Below are positions 1-9,770 of a stretch of DNA of 64,000 nt, one piece after another. Positions within the stretch are counted from its first letter, which is position 1, and every line of letters starts with the position of its first letter. This DNA is from Symbiodinium natans (lineage: Eukaryota; Sar; Dinophyceae; Suessiales; Symbiodiniaceae), in NCBI GenBank assembly GCA_905221605.1, contig CAJNDS010002221.1, forward strand, positions 57,501 to 121,500. Direction: 5' to 3'. Below the pieces are notes generated by a model that did no database searches, had not been told where the DNA came from, and saw only the letters and a program-made list of their open reading frames with translations. The position numbers and the translations under genes are program-made.

Positions 1-109
1 CGTCAAGGTTCGTGGAAACTGCGGTCGCCTCTGTCTGGCTGGGTGCCACAGTGGCCCTTGTCATCTATGTTCTCGTGATCGCCACCCTAGGCAGCTGCAG
101 GGAATTCCG
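1..109 (+). CDS. Exon of a membrane protein (partial at window edge)
   Basis: The frame starting at base 3 is open to a TAG at 114-116 and encodes one clear hydrophobic helix (core LGATVALVIYVLVIATLG) flanked by charged or polar residues, so it reads as a transmembrane segment. It continues off the left edge. A possible GT donor lies at about 110. It may belong to the same gene as the exons at 2304-3848, but that link is inferred only from strand, proximity and membrane character. Family not recognised. Confidence 0.4.
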
Positions 110-117
110 GTGTTAGG

Positions 118-1140
118 CTTTGCATGTTAAGGTTTGTTGTTTCGGGTTTAGTTTAGGGTTTGGGCCTGGTTTGCGCAGGATTCACAGGCTGCGGAGCTGC
201 TTGGATTGTCTCCATAACATCGTAGTTCCTGTTGGGATGAATTTGTTCGTACTATAGGATCCGGACCACACAGTTGGTTGATGAATGAGGCCTTGGGCAG
301 GGATGTCGTCGCTTGAAGCTCCAACCCAGGTCACGGAAAGTTAGAGTTTTGGGTTTGGGGTTTCAGGTTTTCGGGCTATCAGTCGGGTTTTAGGGTGGGT
401 TTAGCGTTTTGGGTTGTGGGGTTTTAGGATTTAGAGTTTGGGTAGTTTGACATCTAGGTACCTTTTTCGTATCTCAATACCCACTGTTCAGATGACCCAA
501 AAGGCTCTGGCGAGGCAAGATGTAGGAATGCTGGAAACCTCTGAACCCTACCTGTGACCCCAAACCCTACAAAATAATAGGTTATGATCCCTTGATTCGA
601 GGGTAGAACCCTTGAAACGGTAGGTTTTTGGATCCCAAGCTAAACCCTAAAGGGGCAGAGTTTGGGATGTACCGTTAAGGGTTCCGTGTTCTGATTCGGT
701 GAATGTATACCCGAAAGCGAAAGGATTTGTTCCTATGGGTATTGTGGCAAGCATCAGTGTTCAACCTTCAATCTCGGGCTGGTGAAAGTGCTCTTGTCGG
801 GATGTCGGAATTGTGAACCCAACAAAGAAACCTTCTCCCCCAATGGCCCAGAAAGCCAGAAGGCAAAAGCCCTAAACCCACACACCCGAAATGCAACTTA
901 AATCCCAAGCCCATAGACACCATGCCCGAAACCCAAACCCGATTGGGAGGATTGGAGAGTCTCATTACTTTGTTGGTTGCCCTGGTTCCCTTCTTCGTCG
1001 TCTTCCACCTGCTCCGGAAGAACTTGTCTCAAAAGCGCCAGGCCTGGCGATCTTTTCTTTCAAACGGCAGGGGTGGGTGGTTAGGGTTGCATCTCAGGTG
1101 AAATGTTGCCCCTTGAGTTTGAGGTTGCAAACAAGGGCAT
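118..1140. other. Non-coding stretch with scattered TTTAGGG-like words
   Basis: No exon with convincing frame and splice sites was found. Isolated GGGTTTAGGG-like words occur (about 130-175, 345-445, 545-660). Short open frames at 768-1148 carry no recognisable protein pattern. Confidence 0.4.
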
Positions 1141-1245
1141 GTGGGTGATGTATGTCTGTGTCCGTCTGTATGTCTGTCCGTCTGTCCGCCCGTCCGTCGG
1201 TCCGTCCGGCCGTCCGTCTTTTGTCTGTTTGTTGTCTGCCTGTTG

Positions 1246-1520
1246 TCTGCCTCTCTGCCTCTCTGCCTCTCTGCCTCTCTGCCTCTCTGCCTCTCTGCCT
1301 CTCTGCCTCTCTGCCTCTCTGCCTCTCTGCCTCTCTGCCTCTCTGCCTCTCTGCCTCTCTGCCTCTCTGCCTCTCTGCCTCTCTGCCTCTCTGCCTCTCT
1401 GCCTCTCTGCCTCTCTGCCTTTCTGCCTCTCTGCCTCTCTGCCTCTCTGCCTCTCTGCCTCTCTGCCTCTCTGCCTCTCTGCCTCTCTGCCTCTCTGCCT
1501 CTCTGCCTCTCTGCCTCTCT
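1246..1520. repeat. 8-bp tandem repeat (CTCTCTGC)n
   Basis: Nearly perfect 8-bp units on the + strand for about 275 bp, with one CTTTCTGC variant near 1420. All overlapping open frames (poly LSASLPLC on +, poly RQRGREAE on -) are products of the repeat and are not called as genes. It is preceded by a degenerate TCCG/TGTC tract from about 1150. Confidence 0.95.
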
Positions 1521-1579
1521 GGCTGTTTGTCCGTGCGTCCGTGCTTGTCTGTCTGTCGGTCTGTCTGTATGTGTTTTAA

Positions 1580-1684
1580 TGTATGTATGTATGTATGTAT
1601 GTATGTATGTATGTATGTATGTATGAATGTATGTATGTATGTATGTATGTATGTATGTATGTATGTATGTATGTATGTATGTAT
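1580..1684. repeat. (TATG)n microsatellite
   Basis: Tetranucleotide repeat with a single GAATG interruption near 1624, directly after the 8-bp satellite and a TCTG-rich bridge. Confidence 0.95.
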
Positions 1685-1949
1685 ATTGTATGTTTAGTGT
1701 GTGTATAGGTATGTATGTACGTACGTATGTACATAAGTATGTATGCGTGGGTGCAAATGCAAATTCATACATGTAGAAACAGCGAAGCAGATCAGCTAGT
1801 TAGTTCGTCTTTGTTATCTGTCCTTTTTGTACGTGTATGCAATAGTGTAATGTGTTAATTAAGCATGCAAGTGCCTGTACATGTACATGTCAACGTAATC
1901 GAACGTATGCGAACGCCACGTCATGACACGGCAGGTCATGTCAATGATG

Positions 1950-2140
1950 CCATTATTCAGACCAAGGTAATGTAACGCAATCTAAATTAATGTAACGTAA
2001 GGCCATGCCATGTGGTGTTTCCCACAATGCAACAGATTTTGATGTACTGCAATTTACTGCAATATACTGCACTGTAATGTTATGTAATGTGGGGTATGGG
2101 AAGGTAGGTAGGGCAAGGTAAAGTGGTGTTGCAGTGTAAT
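1950..2140. repeat. Degenerate TAATG-rich repeat
   Basis: Words such as TGTAATGTA and TACTGCAATA recur with loose periodicity. No coding signal. Confidence 0.4.
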
Positions 2141-2219
2141 GTAGCGTCATGCAATGCGATGTTAGGCGCTGTGAATACAAAGCTCCGGACAAATCAATGA
2201 AGAAGCAGGTTTCGGGTTT

Positions 2220-2298
2220 CCCTAAACCCTAAACCCTGAACCCTAAACCCTAAACCCTAAACCCTAAACCCTAAACCCCAAACCCTAAACCCCTAAGC
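2220..2298. repeat. Telomeric array, CCCTAAA
   Basis: About ten CCCTAAA units with a few variants. The array ends just before the acceptor CCCCAG|G of the exon at 2304. Confidence 0.95.
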
Positions 2299-2303
2299 CC
2301 CAG

Positions 2304-2400
2304 GTCTTCTACGACCTTGCCACCTTCGAGCTCTCGGCCGCGGGATGTCGGAAGGCCAGCGACCAGGAGTTCATCTACGCCGCCATCGAGAACTGGTACG
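2304..2400 (+). CDS. Exon, unknown membrane-associated protein (gene A)
   Basis: After a CCCCAG acceptor the frame reads VFYDLATFELSAAGC, then RKASDQEFIYAAIENWY, and ends at TACG|GTAGC, a good GT donor. One base is left over (phase 1). The next exon (2721) supplies GA to complete a glycine codon, so the two join in frame as WYGSLDAF. Amphipathic, not a membrane span. It is bounded by a CCCTAAA array upstream and TTTAGGG-like repeats downstream. Confidence 0.55.
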
Positions 2401-2417
2401 GTAGCTCGACAGCTAGG

Positions 2418-2650
2418 GTTTTAGGGGCTTAGGGGTTTAGGGTTTAGGGTTTGGGTTAGGGGTTTATCATAGTAGCCATGCGGTTTAAGGGTTGTGTAGC
2501 TAGCTCGACACAGTCAGGGTTTGGGGGTGTTTAGGCTTTTGGGTTTAATTAAGGGTTGTGTAGCTCGACATTCAGGTCTTGAGGGTTTTGGGCTTTAGGG
2601 TTTAGGGGTTGTGCAGCGCCATAGTTGGGGCTTTCGGGTTTAGGGCTTCA
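2418..2650. repeat. Degenerate TTTAGGG tract
   Basis: Interrupted TTTAGGG/TTAGGGG words with a recurring TGTGTAGCTCGACA-like segment at about 2492-2510 and 2544-2565, suggesting small local duplications in this intron. Confidence 0.6.
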
Positions 2651-2720
2651 GGTCTTTAGGACTTTACCCATAGGCTCCATGGTAATTCCTTTTCGGGATG
2701 TCGGATCTTGAAAGCTGGAG

Positions 2721-2846
2721 GAAGCCTAGACGCCTTCACGGCCCATGTTCGAGGGCCTCTTCGTGACGAGCTGCTGGCGAATCACTTGGGCACTGGCCTT
2801 CCGTGGAACTATGCTCTGCTGATCGCGACCCCAATGATGACGCTAG
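2721..2846 (+). CDS. Exon, unknown membrane protein (gene A)
   Basis: Begins after CTGGAG|GAAGC and ends at ACGCTAG|GTAAG, a near-consensus GT donor. It encodes LDAFTAHVRGPLRDELLANH followed by a moderately hydrophobic stretch (WNYALLIATPMMTL). Phase 1 at both ends, compatible with 2304-2400 before it and 3343-3423 after it. The LDAFTAHVRG motif is echoed by MDALAAQVRGG in the next exon, which suggests an internal repeat. Confidence 0.6.
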
Positions 2847-3116
2847 GTAAGCCGCCGCAAAATGAGCATGGTTTGTGCTTTGAGGTGAAGAGCCTTAGGA
2901 TGCAGACTTGTGCTCCGATGAGGGAATGCTTAGCCATGCTTTGCCACTATCCGTCTCGGCCTACTCAGAAACTAGCTTCAATGTCTAATTGCGCATTTGT
3001 GGATACATATATATATATATATGTATATGTGTGTGTGTGCGGCCCCGGAATTTATATTAGGGAGCCAGGCAGCTGTAGGTTTGGTGGGCTACCTGTGACA
3101 ATGTAAACCTTAAACA

Positions 3117-3131
3117 CCAGGAATGGACGCT
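3117..3131 (+). repeat. Direct repeat copy 1 flanking a telomere-like tract
   Basis: CCAGGAATGGACGCT, identical to 3339-3353 where it forms the acceptor and first codons of an exon. The two copies bracket a degenerate CCCTAAA tract. Confidence 0.85.
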
Positions 3132-3134
3132 TGG

Positions 3135-3338
3135 GTAACCTTAAACCCTATAGAACCCTCAAAGGAACCCTAGTTATCACCCCCCCCCCCCCCCAACTTA
3201 TCACTACCCAAAACCGCCTCCAAGTAGACCAAAACTCTCTAACACTCTAAACTCTAAACTCCCCTAAGCTCTAAACCCTCCTACAACCCTAATCCCTAAA
3301 CTCTCCCAAACCCCAAACTCTCATAAACCCCAAACTCT
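3135..3338. repeat. Degenerate CCCTAAA tract with a C15 run
   Basis: Mixed CCCTAAA, ACTCTAAA and CCCCAAA words. A homopolymer of about 15 C lies near 3180-3194. Confidence 0.7.
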
Positions 3339-3342
3339 CCAG

Positions 3343-3423
3343 GAATGGACGCTCTGGCAGCCCAAGTGCGAGGAGGGGCTCCCATTCACAATTTGGTGTC
3401 CTACGGCTGCTGGGTCTCCTACA
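3343..3423 (+). CDS. Exon, unknown membrane protein (gene A)
   Basis: Acceptor CTCCAG|GAATGG; the frame GMDALAAQVRGGAPIHN continues LVSYGCWVSYS and ends at TACA|GTAGTG. The phase matches both neighbours. The first bases (to 3353) are the second copy of the 15-bp direct repeat whose first copy is at 3117-3131. Confidence 0.6.
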
Positions 3424-3463
3424 GTAGTGCCCTTTCCGCCCCCCCCTTTTTTTTTTTAGGATT

Positions 3464-3560
3464 TAGGGCTTAGGGAGAAGTTGGGTTTAGGGGTTTAGGG
3501 GTTTAGTAGGGTTTAGGGTTTAGAGATTTACGGTTTAGGGGTTTAGGGTTTAGGGGTCTC
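3464..3560. repeat. TTTAGGG array, degenerate
   Basis: Follows the donor of the exon ending at 3423. Units are mixed TTTAGGG, TTTAGGGG and GTTTACGG. Confidence 0.85.
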
Positions 3561-3650
3561 TTTAGGCTGCTAGGCTTCCCAGTCGTACTTTTTGGCTGTA
3601 TTTTCGAGTCTGACTATCAAAACTGAGCACTAAGTAGTGGGACAAAGGAT

Positions 3651-3757
3651 AACCCTAAACCCTAAACCCTAAACCCTAAACCCTAAACCCTAAACCCTAA
3701 ACCCTAAACCCTAAACCCTAAACCCTAAACCCTAAACCCTAAACCCTAAACCCTAAG
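3651..3757. repeat. Telomeric array, CCCTAAA, perfect
   Basis: About 15 uninterrupted units. The final unit runs into the acceptor CCCTAAG|G of the next exon with no spacer. Confidence 0.98.
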
Positions 3758-3848
3758 GCTCCGGGGTGAGCCTTGGACTCTTTGGTTTATGGTGGATCAT
3801 CGGTGCGCAGCTGCTCGGCAGCCTGGGGACTGCTCGGCTTTCCATCTA
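3758..3848 (+). CDS. Transmembrane exon between two opposite telomeric arrays (gene A)
   Basis: Frame SGVSLGLFGLWWIIGAQLLG then SLGTARLSI, one strongly hydrophobic helix. The phase matches the exon at 3343 (A + GC = serine). The left edge touches a CCCTAAA array and the right edge runs straight into TTTAGGG units. The frame meets a TAG formed by the array junction (ATCTAGGG), so either the donor lies slightly upstream or the array supplies a stop codon. Which one cannot be decided without a transcript. Confidence 0.55.
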
Positions 3849-3893
3849 GGGTTTAGGGTTTAGGGTTTAGGGTTTAGGGTTTAGGGTTTAGGG
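3848..3893. repeat. Telomeric array, TTTAGGG, perfect
   Basis: About six units beginning at the 3' edge of the exon at 3758-3848. Confidence 0.97.
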
Positions 3894-4378
3894 TATACAA
3901 TTTTGGGGGGGCTCCTTGTTATACTTCTCGTAGAATGGGCCCCCAAAACCCTATTCTAATCATCAAGGCCCCTACATTACCATGACTGCGAAGGTTTTGG
4001 GCTTAGGGACTGGGGGTTTGAGGTTTGGGGGCTTTGGCTTTCTAGAGGCTTGCGCAATAAAAGTCCCAGAATAGACTCTGGCTGGCTCCAATGCAGCTCC
4101 AGAAAATTCGGGGCCCTGGACCCTAAACCCTATTCGTAGCGGCCCCCAATACCTTAAAGAATGGTGTCCCGAGCGAGGTCGTTCGAACTCGAAGGTTTGA
4201 AAGTTTCAAAGTTTGGAGGTTGAAGTTGGAAAGTTTCAAGCTTTGAAGCTTTAAAGGTCCGAAAAGTACTTGAGAGTTCGAAAGCTTGTGCACCCTGCTA
4301 TGCACAAGCTAGCCGGTTCTGAAACCTTCGAACTTTTCAAGCTCGAAACCTTCAAACTTTCTCTCTAACTCTCGAACA

Positions 4379-4536
4379 CCCTAAACCCTAAACCCTAAAC
4401 CCTAAACCCTAAACCCTAAACCCTAAACCCTAAACCCTAAACCCTAAACCCTAAACCCTAAACCCTAAACCCTAATCCCTAAACCCTAAACCCTAAACCC
4501 TAAACCCTAAACCCTAAACCCTAAACCCTAAACCCT
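4379..4536. repeat. Telomeric array, CCCTAAA
   Basis: About 22 units with one CCCTAAT variant. Embedded in the GAAAGTTTGAA field. Confidence 0.98.
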
Positions 4537-4967
4537 TTCGAGCTCGGCTGCCTGCTTCTAACTCAAACTTCAAACCTTTTTCCGCAGTCGAGCTCGATAG
4601 GCTTTCGAAGTTAGAGAGTTTGAGGCTTTGAAAGCTTGCACTTTCGAAGATTTGACGGTTTCAAACTTCTAAAGTTCGAAAGTTTGAAAGTTCGAAAGCT
4701 CGAAAGTTCGCAAGTTTGAAGGTTTGGAGTTTGAAAGGCTGGCTGCAGATTCGATCTGCGGCTTGTGGCTGAGGTCGCGAGTTTGAGAGTTCGAAGGTTA
4801 CAAGCTTCGAAAGGTCTCAAGTTCCAAGGTTTGAATGTTTCAGAGATCGAAAGATTGAAAGGGATGAAAGTTCAGAAAGCTTGCAAAGTTTGAAGGTTTT
4901 GAAACGCGTCCAGATGGAAAGTTCGAACGTCCGCCCCGAGTTTCGAGCTCGAAAGTTTGAGACTTTT

Positions 4968-5025
4968 TTTTAGGGTTTAGGGTTTAGGTTTCGGGTTTAG
5001 GGTTTGGGGTTTAGGGTATAGGGTA
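4968..5025. repeat. TTTAGGG array, degenerate
   Basis: Eight irregular units within the GAAAGTTTGAA field. Confidence 0.85.
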
Positions 5026-5089
5026 GATCGAAAGTTCGAGATTCAAAAAAAGTTTCAGAGTTTGAAGGGCCCGACGTGCAGTCACGTGT

Positions 5090-5269
5090 ATGGATGTTGT
5101 TCGCAAGCTGATTTTTGTGTCGTAAACACGCCTTCTCTTGTGGCGATTCCGGATCACCGTATATCTTAAGCATCCACCCTCATGTGAGTCTCACGTGGCG
5201 ATTCCGGTCATCATAGCGCCTCACCATGTATCTTAATTGCGCCCCCCGTTTGGCAATTCCGGCACATCG

Positions 5270-5300
<31 letters not shown>

Positions 5301-5345
5301 GGTCAGCCCCCCCCCCATGATCCACACCTATGGTTTTCTTGTCTT
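5090..5345. repeat. Degenerate ATCTTAA-CACGCCC-GGCGATTCCGG repeat with a TA run
   Basis: Segments resembling TGGCGATTCCGGTTCACC and ATATCTTAAGCACGCC recur about 3 times here and again at 8345-8620. A TA microsatellite lies at 5275-5300 followed by C8. The two fields are diverged copies of one repeat family. Confidence 0.6.
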
Positions 5346-6140
5346 CGTCTTTGTCTGATTTTCTGCTTTTTCCTCGGAAAAATGCAGTCAAAACTGCACT
5401 GGAATACAAAAAGCTCTAGTATATTATCCTCTATAAAAACACTAGTGTTTTTATGGGCATTTTGCTTCTGAAACTTGTGTCTTGCGGCCCCATGAAATTT
5501 TAGAAGGGTAGCAATTAGAAGTTTAAGGCTTTTCAGGGTTTAAGGGGTTTGTAAAATGTAGATGATCTGTGGAAGGCACCGGGGCTTCCCCAGACCATTT
5601 GCAATTTTAAAAATCCTTTAAAGGGGCAGCCCTTTTCAAATTTGAAGGGTTTTAAGGTACTTAAAGCCTTTCAAAAATTTCAAGATTTAGAGGATCTTAA
5701 AAGGCTTTAAAGCCCTTAAAAACCTCGAAGCGTTTATCCCTTAAAAGTCTAAAATTCCTTAAAAATTAAAAACGGGGAGCCGTTTAAAATTAAGGAAGTT
5801 ACGGATTTTAGAATCGAACATCCTAAAAACTTTAAACTTCAAAAGGACAGCCATTTACAACTGCAAGAATTTCAGGGTTTTACGGATTTGTAAAAATCTA
5901 TATGGTCTGGGGAAGGCACCGGGGCTTCTCCAGACCATTGGCAACTTCAAAAATCTCTAAAATCCGCAAAGGGCAGCCACTTAAATACGTAAGCAATTTA
6001 AGGTCTTTAATAGGCTTAACAGCCTTAAAACCTTCAAAATCCTGAGAATGTTTAAACAGAAGCTTAAAGATTTTTATAAGATTTTAAGGATTTTCAAAGT
6101 TTAGATGGTCTGGGGAAGCCCCAGTGCCTTCCCCAGATCA
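5346..6140. other. AT-rich non-coding stretch with hairpin-forming repeats
   Basis: Rich in TTAAAA/CCTTAAA words. It contains three copies of an inverted repeat of the form GGTCTGGGGAAG-CACCGG-CTTCCCCAGACC (about 5567-5604, 5907-5942, 6105-6142). A fourth copy lies at about 7106-7146. No exon recognised. Confidence 0.5.
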
Positions 6141-6148
6141 TGTAAACT

Positions 6149-7620
6149 TGCAAAAACCCTTAAACCCTTAACCCTAAAAACTTAACACTAAGCCCGTAGC
6201 ACAAACCCCAAACACTTAACATGAAAGCCTAAACACTAACCCTAAACACTTAACACTAAGCCCTTAGCACAAACCCCAAACACTTAACATGAAACCCTAA
6301 ACATTTAACTAGACCCTAAACACTAAACCCTAAACACGTAAACACTACACCCGACCCTAAAAACTAAACCCTAAACACTAAACCCTAAACATTACACACT
6401 AAACCCTACACACTAAACCCTGAACACTAGTAAAAATCCTTAAAACCCTTAATCCAAAAAACCAAACCCGAAACCCTTAACACTAAACCCGAAACACTCA
6501 GCACTAGACCCTAAAGAGTAACCCTAAAAAACTTAACACTAGGCCCACGAACCCCAAACACTTGACACGAAACCCTAAACACATAAGCACTACTAAACCC
6601 TAAACACTCAGCACCAGACCCTAAACACGAACCCTAAAAACTTAAGACTAAGCCCTTAGCACAAACCCCAAACACTTAACAGGAAACCCTAAACACTTAA
6701 GCACTAGACCCTGAACACTAAACCCTAAACCCTTAAACACTACACCCTAAAAACTAAACCCTAAACATTACACACTAAACCCTACACACTAAACCCTGAA
6801 CACTAGTAAAAACACTTAAAACCCGTAACCCAAAAAAGAAACCGAAACCCTTAGCACTGAACCCTAAACACTCAGAAGTAGACCCTTAACACTAAGCCTA
6901 AAAGCTTAACACTAAGCCCTTAGCACGAACCCCAAACACTGAACACGAAACCCTAAACACTTAAGCACGAATCCCTTTCTAAACACTAAACCCAAAACAC
7001 TTAAACACTACACCCTAAAAACTATGCCCTAAACATTACACACTAAACCCTACACACTAAACCCTGAAAACTGAACCCTAAACCCTAAACAGAAGGATTT
7101 TCAAGTTGTCAATGGTCTGGAGAAGCACAGTTGCCTTCCCCAGGTCATTTAAATTTGTAAAAATCCTTAAAACCCTTAACCCTAAAAAACCAAACCCGAA
7201 ACCCTTAACACTAAACCCTAAACACTAACCCTAAAGCTTAATACTAAGCCCTTAGCACAAACCCCAAACACTTAGCACGAAACCCTAAACACTTTAGCAC
7301 TTAACCCAAAAACTAAACCTTAAACATTTCAAACTAAACCCTAAACGTTAGACACTAAACCCTGAACACTAAACTCTAAACCCTAAACAGTAAACCCCAA
7401 AGCCGGAACCTCGAGCCCTACTAAATCTAAACCTGAAACCAAAAACCCATCGGGGTTTCAGATGCTTACTGTTTGGATATCAGAGTTTAGGGTTTTTTGG
7501 GTTTTAGCCGAGCCGCTTGACCCTAAACCCTAAAACCTAAACCCTAAACTTAACACTCAACCCTAAACACAAAACACTAAACCCTGAAACCTACACACTA
7601 AACCCTAAACACTAGATTTC
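6149..7620. repeat. CCCTAAACACT variant telomere-like field
   Basis: A field of about 1.45 kb built from CCCTAAACACTTAA, AACACTAAACCC and CCCTTAGCACAAACCCC words. Longer blocks containing CCCTTAGCACAAACCCCAAA recur near 6190, 6255, 6650, 6915 and 7245, showing a loose higher-order structure. Distinct from the clean 7-bp arrays elsewhere. Confidence 0.85.
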
Positions 7621-8270
7621 CAGAAAAAGTCTGGCGTACCCGGGCCCCCGGACTCCAGACTCCAGATTTCCAGAAAAAATCTGGAGTACCGGGGCCCCGA
7701 ACTCCAGACTCCAGATTTCCAGAAAAAATCTGGAGTACCGGGGCACCGGACTCCAGACTCCAGATTTCCAGAAAAAATCTGGAGTACCCGGGCCCCGGAC
7801 TCCAGATTCCAGATTTCCAGAAAAAATCTGGAGTACCCGGGGCCCCGGACTCCAGACTCCAGATTTCCAGAAAAAATCTGGAGTACCAGGGCCCCCAACT
7901 CCAGACTCCAGATTTCCAGAAAAAATCTGGAGTACCCGGGGCCCCAGACTCCAGACTCCAGATTTCCAGAAAAAATCTGGAGTACCCGGGGCCCCAGACT
8001 CCAGACTCCAGATTTCCAGAAAAAATCTGGAGTACCCGCGGCCCCAGACTCCAGATTACAGACTCCAGAATCTGGAGTCCAGGGTCCCGGTACTCCAGAT
8101 TTTTTCTGGAAATCTGGAGTCTGGAGTCCGGGCCCCGTACTCCAGATTTTTTCTGGAAATCTGGAGTCTGGAGTCCGGGGCCCGGTACTCCAGATTTTTT
8201 CTGGAAATCTGGAGTCTGGAGTCCGGGGGTACTCCAGATTTTTTCTGGAAATCTGGAGTCTGGAGTCCCG
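7615..8270. repeat. Palindromic ~50-bp satellite with an orientation switch
   Basis: About nine units of 49-50 bp in one orientation (7615-8060), then about four in the reverse orientation (8090-8270), meeting at a short palindromic junction near 8050-8085. Each unit also holds an internal palindrome (TCCAGATTT...AATCTGGA) and a GC-rich GTACCCGGGGCCCC spacer. The long - strand open frames (7598-8400) come from the repeat. Confidence 0.9.
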
Positions 8271-8329
8271 CCCCTCCCAAAACCCCCTTCTCGAGGCCAA
8301 ATGTGTGGATCATGGGGGGGGGGGGGGCG

Positions 8330-8620
8330 AGCATATATATATATATATATTGTAAACACACCCCTTCAGTTGGCGATCTTAAACACACACACACATACAC
8401 ACCCCTTTGGCGTTTTCAGTTCATTGCATTACGCTTCGTCATTTGGTGCCTTCGGCCAACCATATATCTTAAGCACGCCTTCTCTTGTGGCGATTCCGGT
8501 TCACCGTATATCTCAAGCACACCCCCTCATTTTTTGATTTCAGTTCATTACATATATCTTAGACACGCTCCCTCATTTGGCGGTTCCGAACATCATATAT
8601 ACCGGTTCGCCATATATTTT
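8330..8620. repeat. Degenerate TCTTAAGCACGC repeat
   Basis: Copies of the repeat also seen at 5090-5345, each with ATATATCTTAAGCACGCC and TGGCGATTCCGG-like parts. A TA run at 8335-8350 and a CA run near 8380-8400. Confidence 0.6.
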
Positions 8621-8647
8621 GCGCAAACCGGCTCAGCAGGCAGTAAT

Positions 8648-8648
8648 T

Positions 8649-8741
<93 letters not shown>

Positions 8742-8752
8742 ATAGTAGTAGT
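8648..8752. repeat. (TAG)n microsatellite
   Basis: About 33 copies of AGT/TAG with one AAT variant. Poly-Ser, poly-Val and poly-Tyr frames are artefacts. Confidence 0.97.
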
Positions 8753-8754
8753 TT

Positions 8755-9080
8755 GTTTCGGGCATCGGCGTGTGTCTATTGGGAGATCACATGGGACAGG
8801 GGGTACGGTTTATTACGGGCATCGTCGTGTGTATGATGTCAGATCCAGGTCACACATCACACGGGGCACGATTTGTTACTGGCATCGGCCTGTGTATGTT
8901 GCGAGATCACAAATCACAGCGGGTACGATTTGTTACTGGCATCGGCATGTGTTTGTTGTGAGATCACACATCACGGGGAGTACGATGTGTTACGGGCATC
9001 GGCGTGTGTCTGTTGTGTGAGATCACACATCACAGGCGGCACGATTTGTTACGGGCATCGGCGTTTGTGTTGCGAGCATC
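8755..9080. repeat. ~65-bp tandem repeat
   Basis: Four to five diverged units built around ACGATTTGTTAC, GGGCATCGGCGTGTGT and GAGATCACACATCAC. Confidence 0.8.
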
Positions 9081-9139
9081 GACGTGTGCATGTTGGCGTT
9101 ACCGAGCCCAGGGCCTAGAATGAGGACGTCAACATGGTT

Positions 9140-9770
9140 TCAAACTCACGTTTTCAATGCATTCAATCTTCAAACTCTTCCAACTTACAAACCTTCACAC
9201 TCCCAATCTCTCAGACTTTGAAAATGTCAAACAGTCGAACTCCACGTCTCAAACTTTCCAACTTTCGAAGTTTGGCAATTTCAACCGTTCAACCCCCCAA
9301 AGTTTGAAACTTTCGAGCTTTCAAACTTTGAACCTTTCGAACTTTCAAACTTTCCAACTCCCGAGGTTTCAAACTTTCAATCTCCAAGCTCCCCTAAACC
9401 CTAAACCCTAAACCCTAAACCCTAAACCCTAAACCCTAAACCCTAAACCCTAAACCCTAAGCCCTAAACCCTACTCTCAAACTTTCGAACTCGAGCCCGC
9501 GGGCTGCTCCGTGAGCTTCTACGCGTTCTACAGCGGTCCTTCACCTTGCTCCCTCGCGCAACGCTCTGCCGCCGCTTCAAGCTTCCAAGCTGGATTCCCA
9601 TTCCAACTTTCAAACTCCTAACTTGCGCCCACTTTCAAACTCGAAACTCTCAAACTTTCAAACTCTTCATTCTCCAAGCTTCTCAAATTTCAAACTCTCC
9701 AATCTCGTCCAACATATAATACAAACTCTCAAAAATTCGAGTTCGAAAAACCCCACTCGTGACACCTCTC
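9140..9770. repeat. CAAACTTTC repeat field (inverse of 4186-5070)
   Basis: Words such as TCAAACTTTCGAACT and CTTTCAAACTT fill this stretch, interrupted by a CCCTAAA array at 9394-9472 and a short GC-rich segment at 9494-9600 that might hold a small exon (GCSVSFYAFYS before GCGGTCC), too weak to call. Confidence 0.65.
9394..9472. repeat. Telomeric array, CCCTAAA
   Basis: About eleven units with one CCCTAAG variant. Confidence 0.97.

Larger units (their letters stand above)
4186..5070. repeat. Degenerate GAAAGTTTGAA repeat field
   Basis: Short words GAAAGTTTGAA, TCGAAAGTTCGA and TTTCGAAG recur over about 900 bp and are interrupted by the CCCTAAA array at 4379-4536. The reverse-complement form fills 9140-9770. 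Open frames on both strands are artefacts of the repeat. Confidence 0.7.

Noticed and set aside
1029-1772. Long open frames on both strands (247 codons on -, 158-181 on +)
   Set aside because: Entirely explained by the 8-bp and 4-bp tandem repeats; period 8 keeps several frames open at once.
7598-8400. 253- and 231-codon frames on the - strand
   Set aside because: Translation of the 50-bp palindromic satellite; two overlapping frames are equally open and both repeat the same peptide.
8559-9118. Poly-Ser, poly-Val and poly-Tyr frames
   Set aside because: Products of the (TAG)n microsatellite and the adjacent 65-bp repeat.
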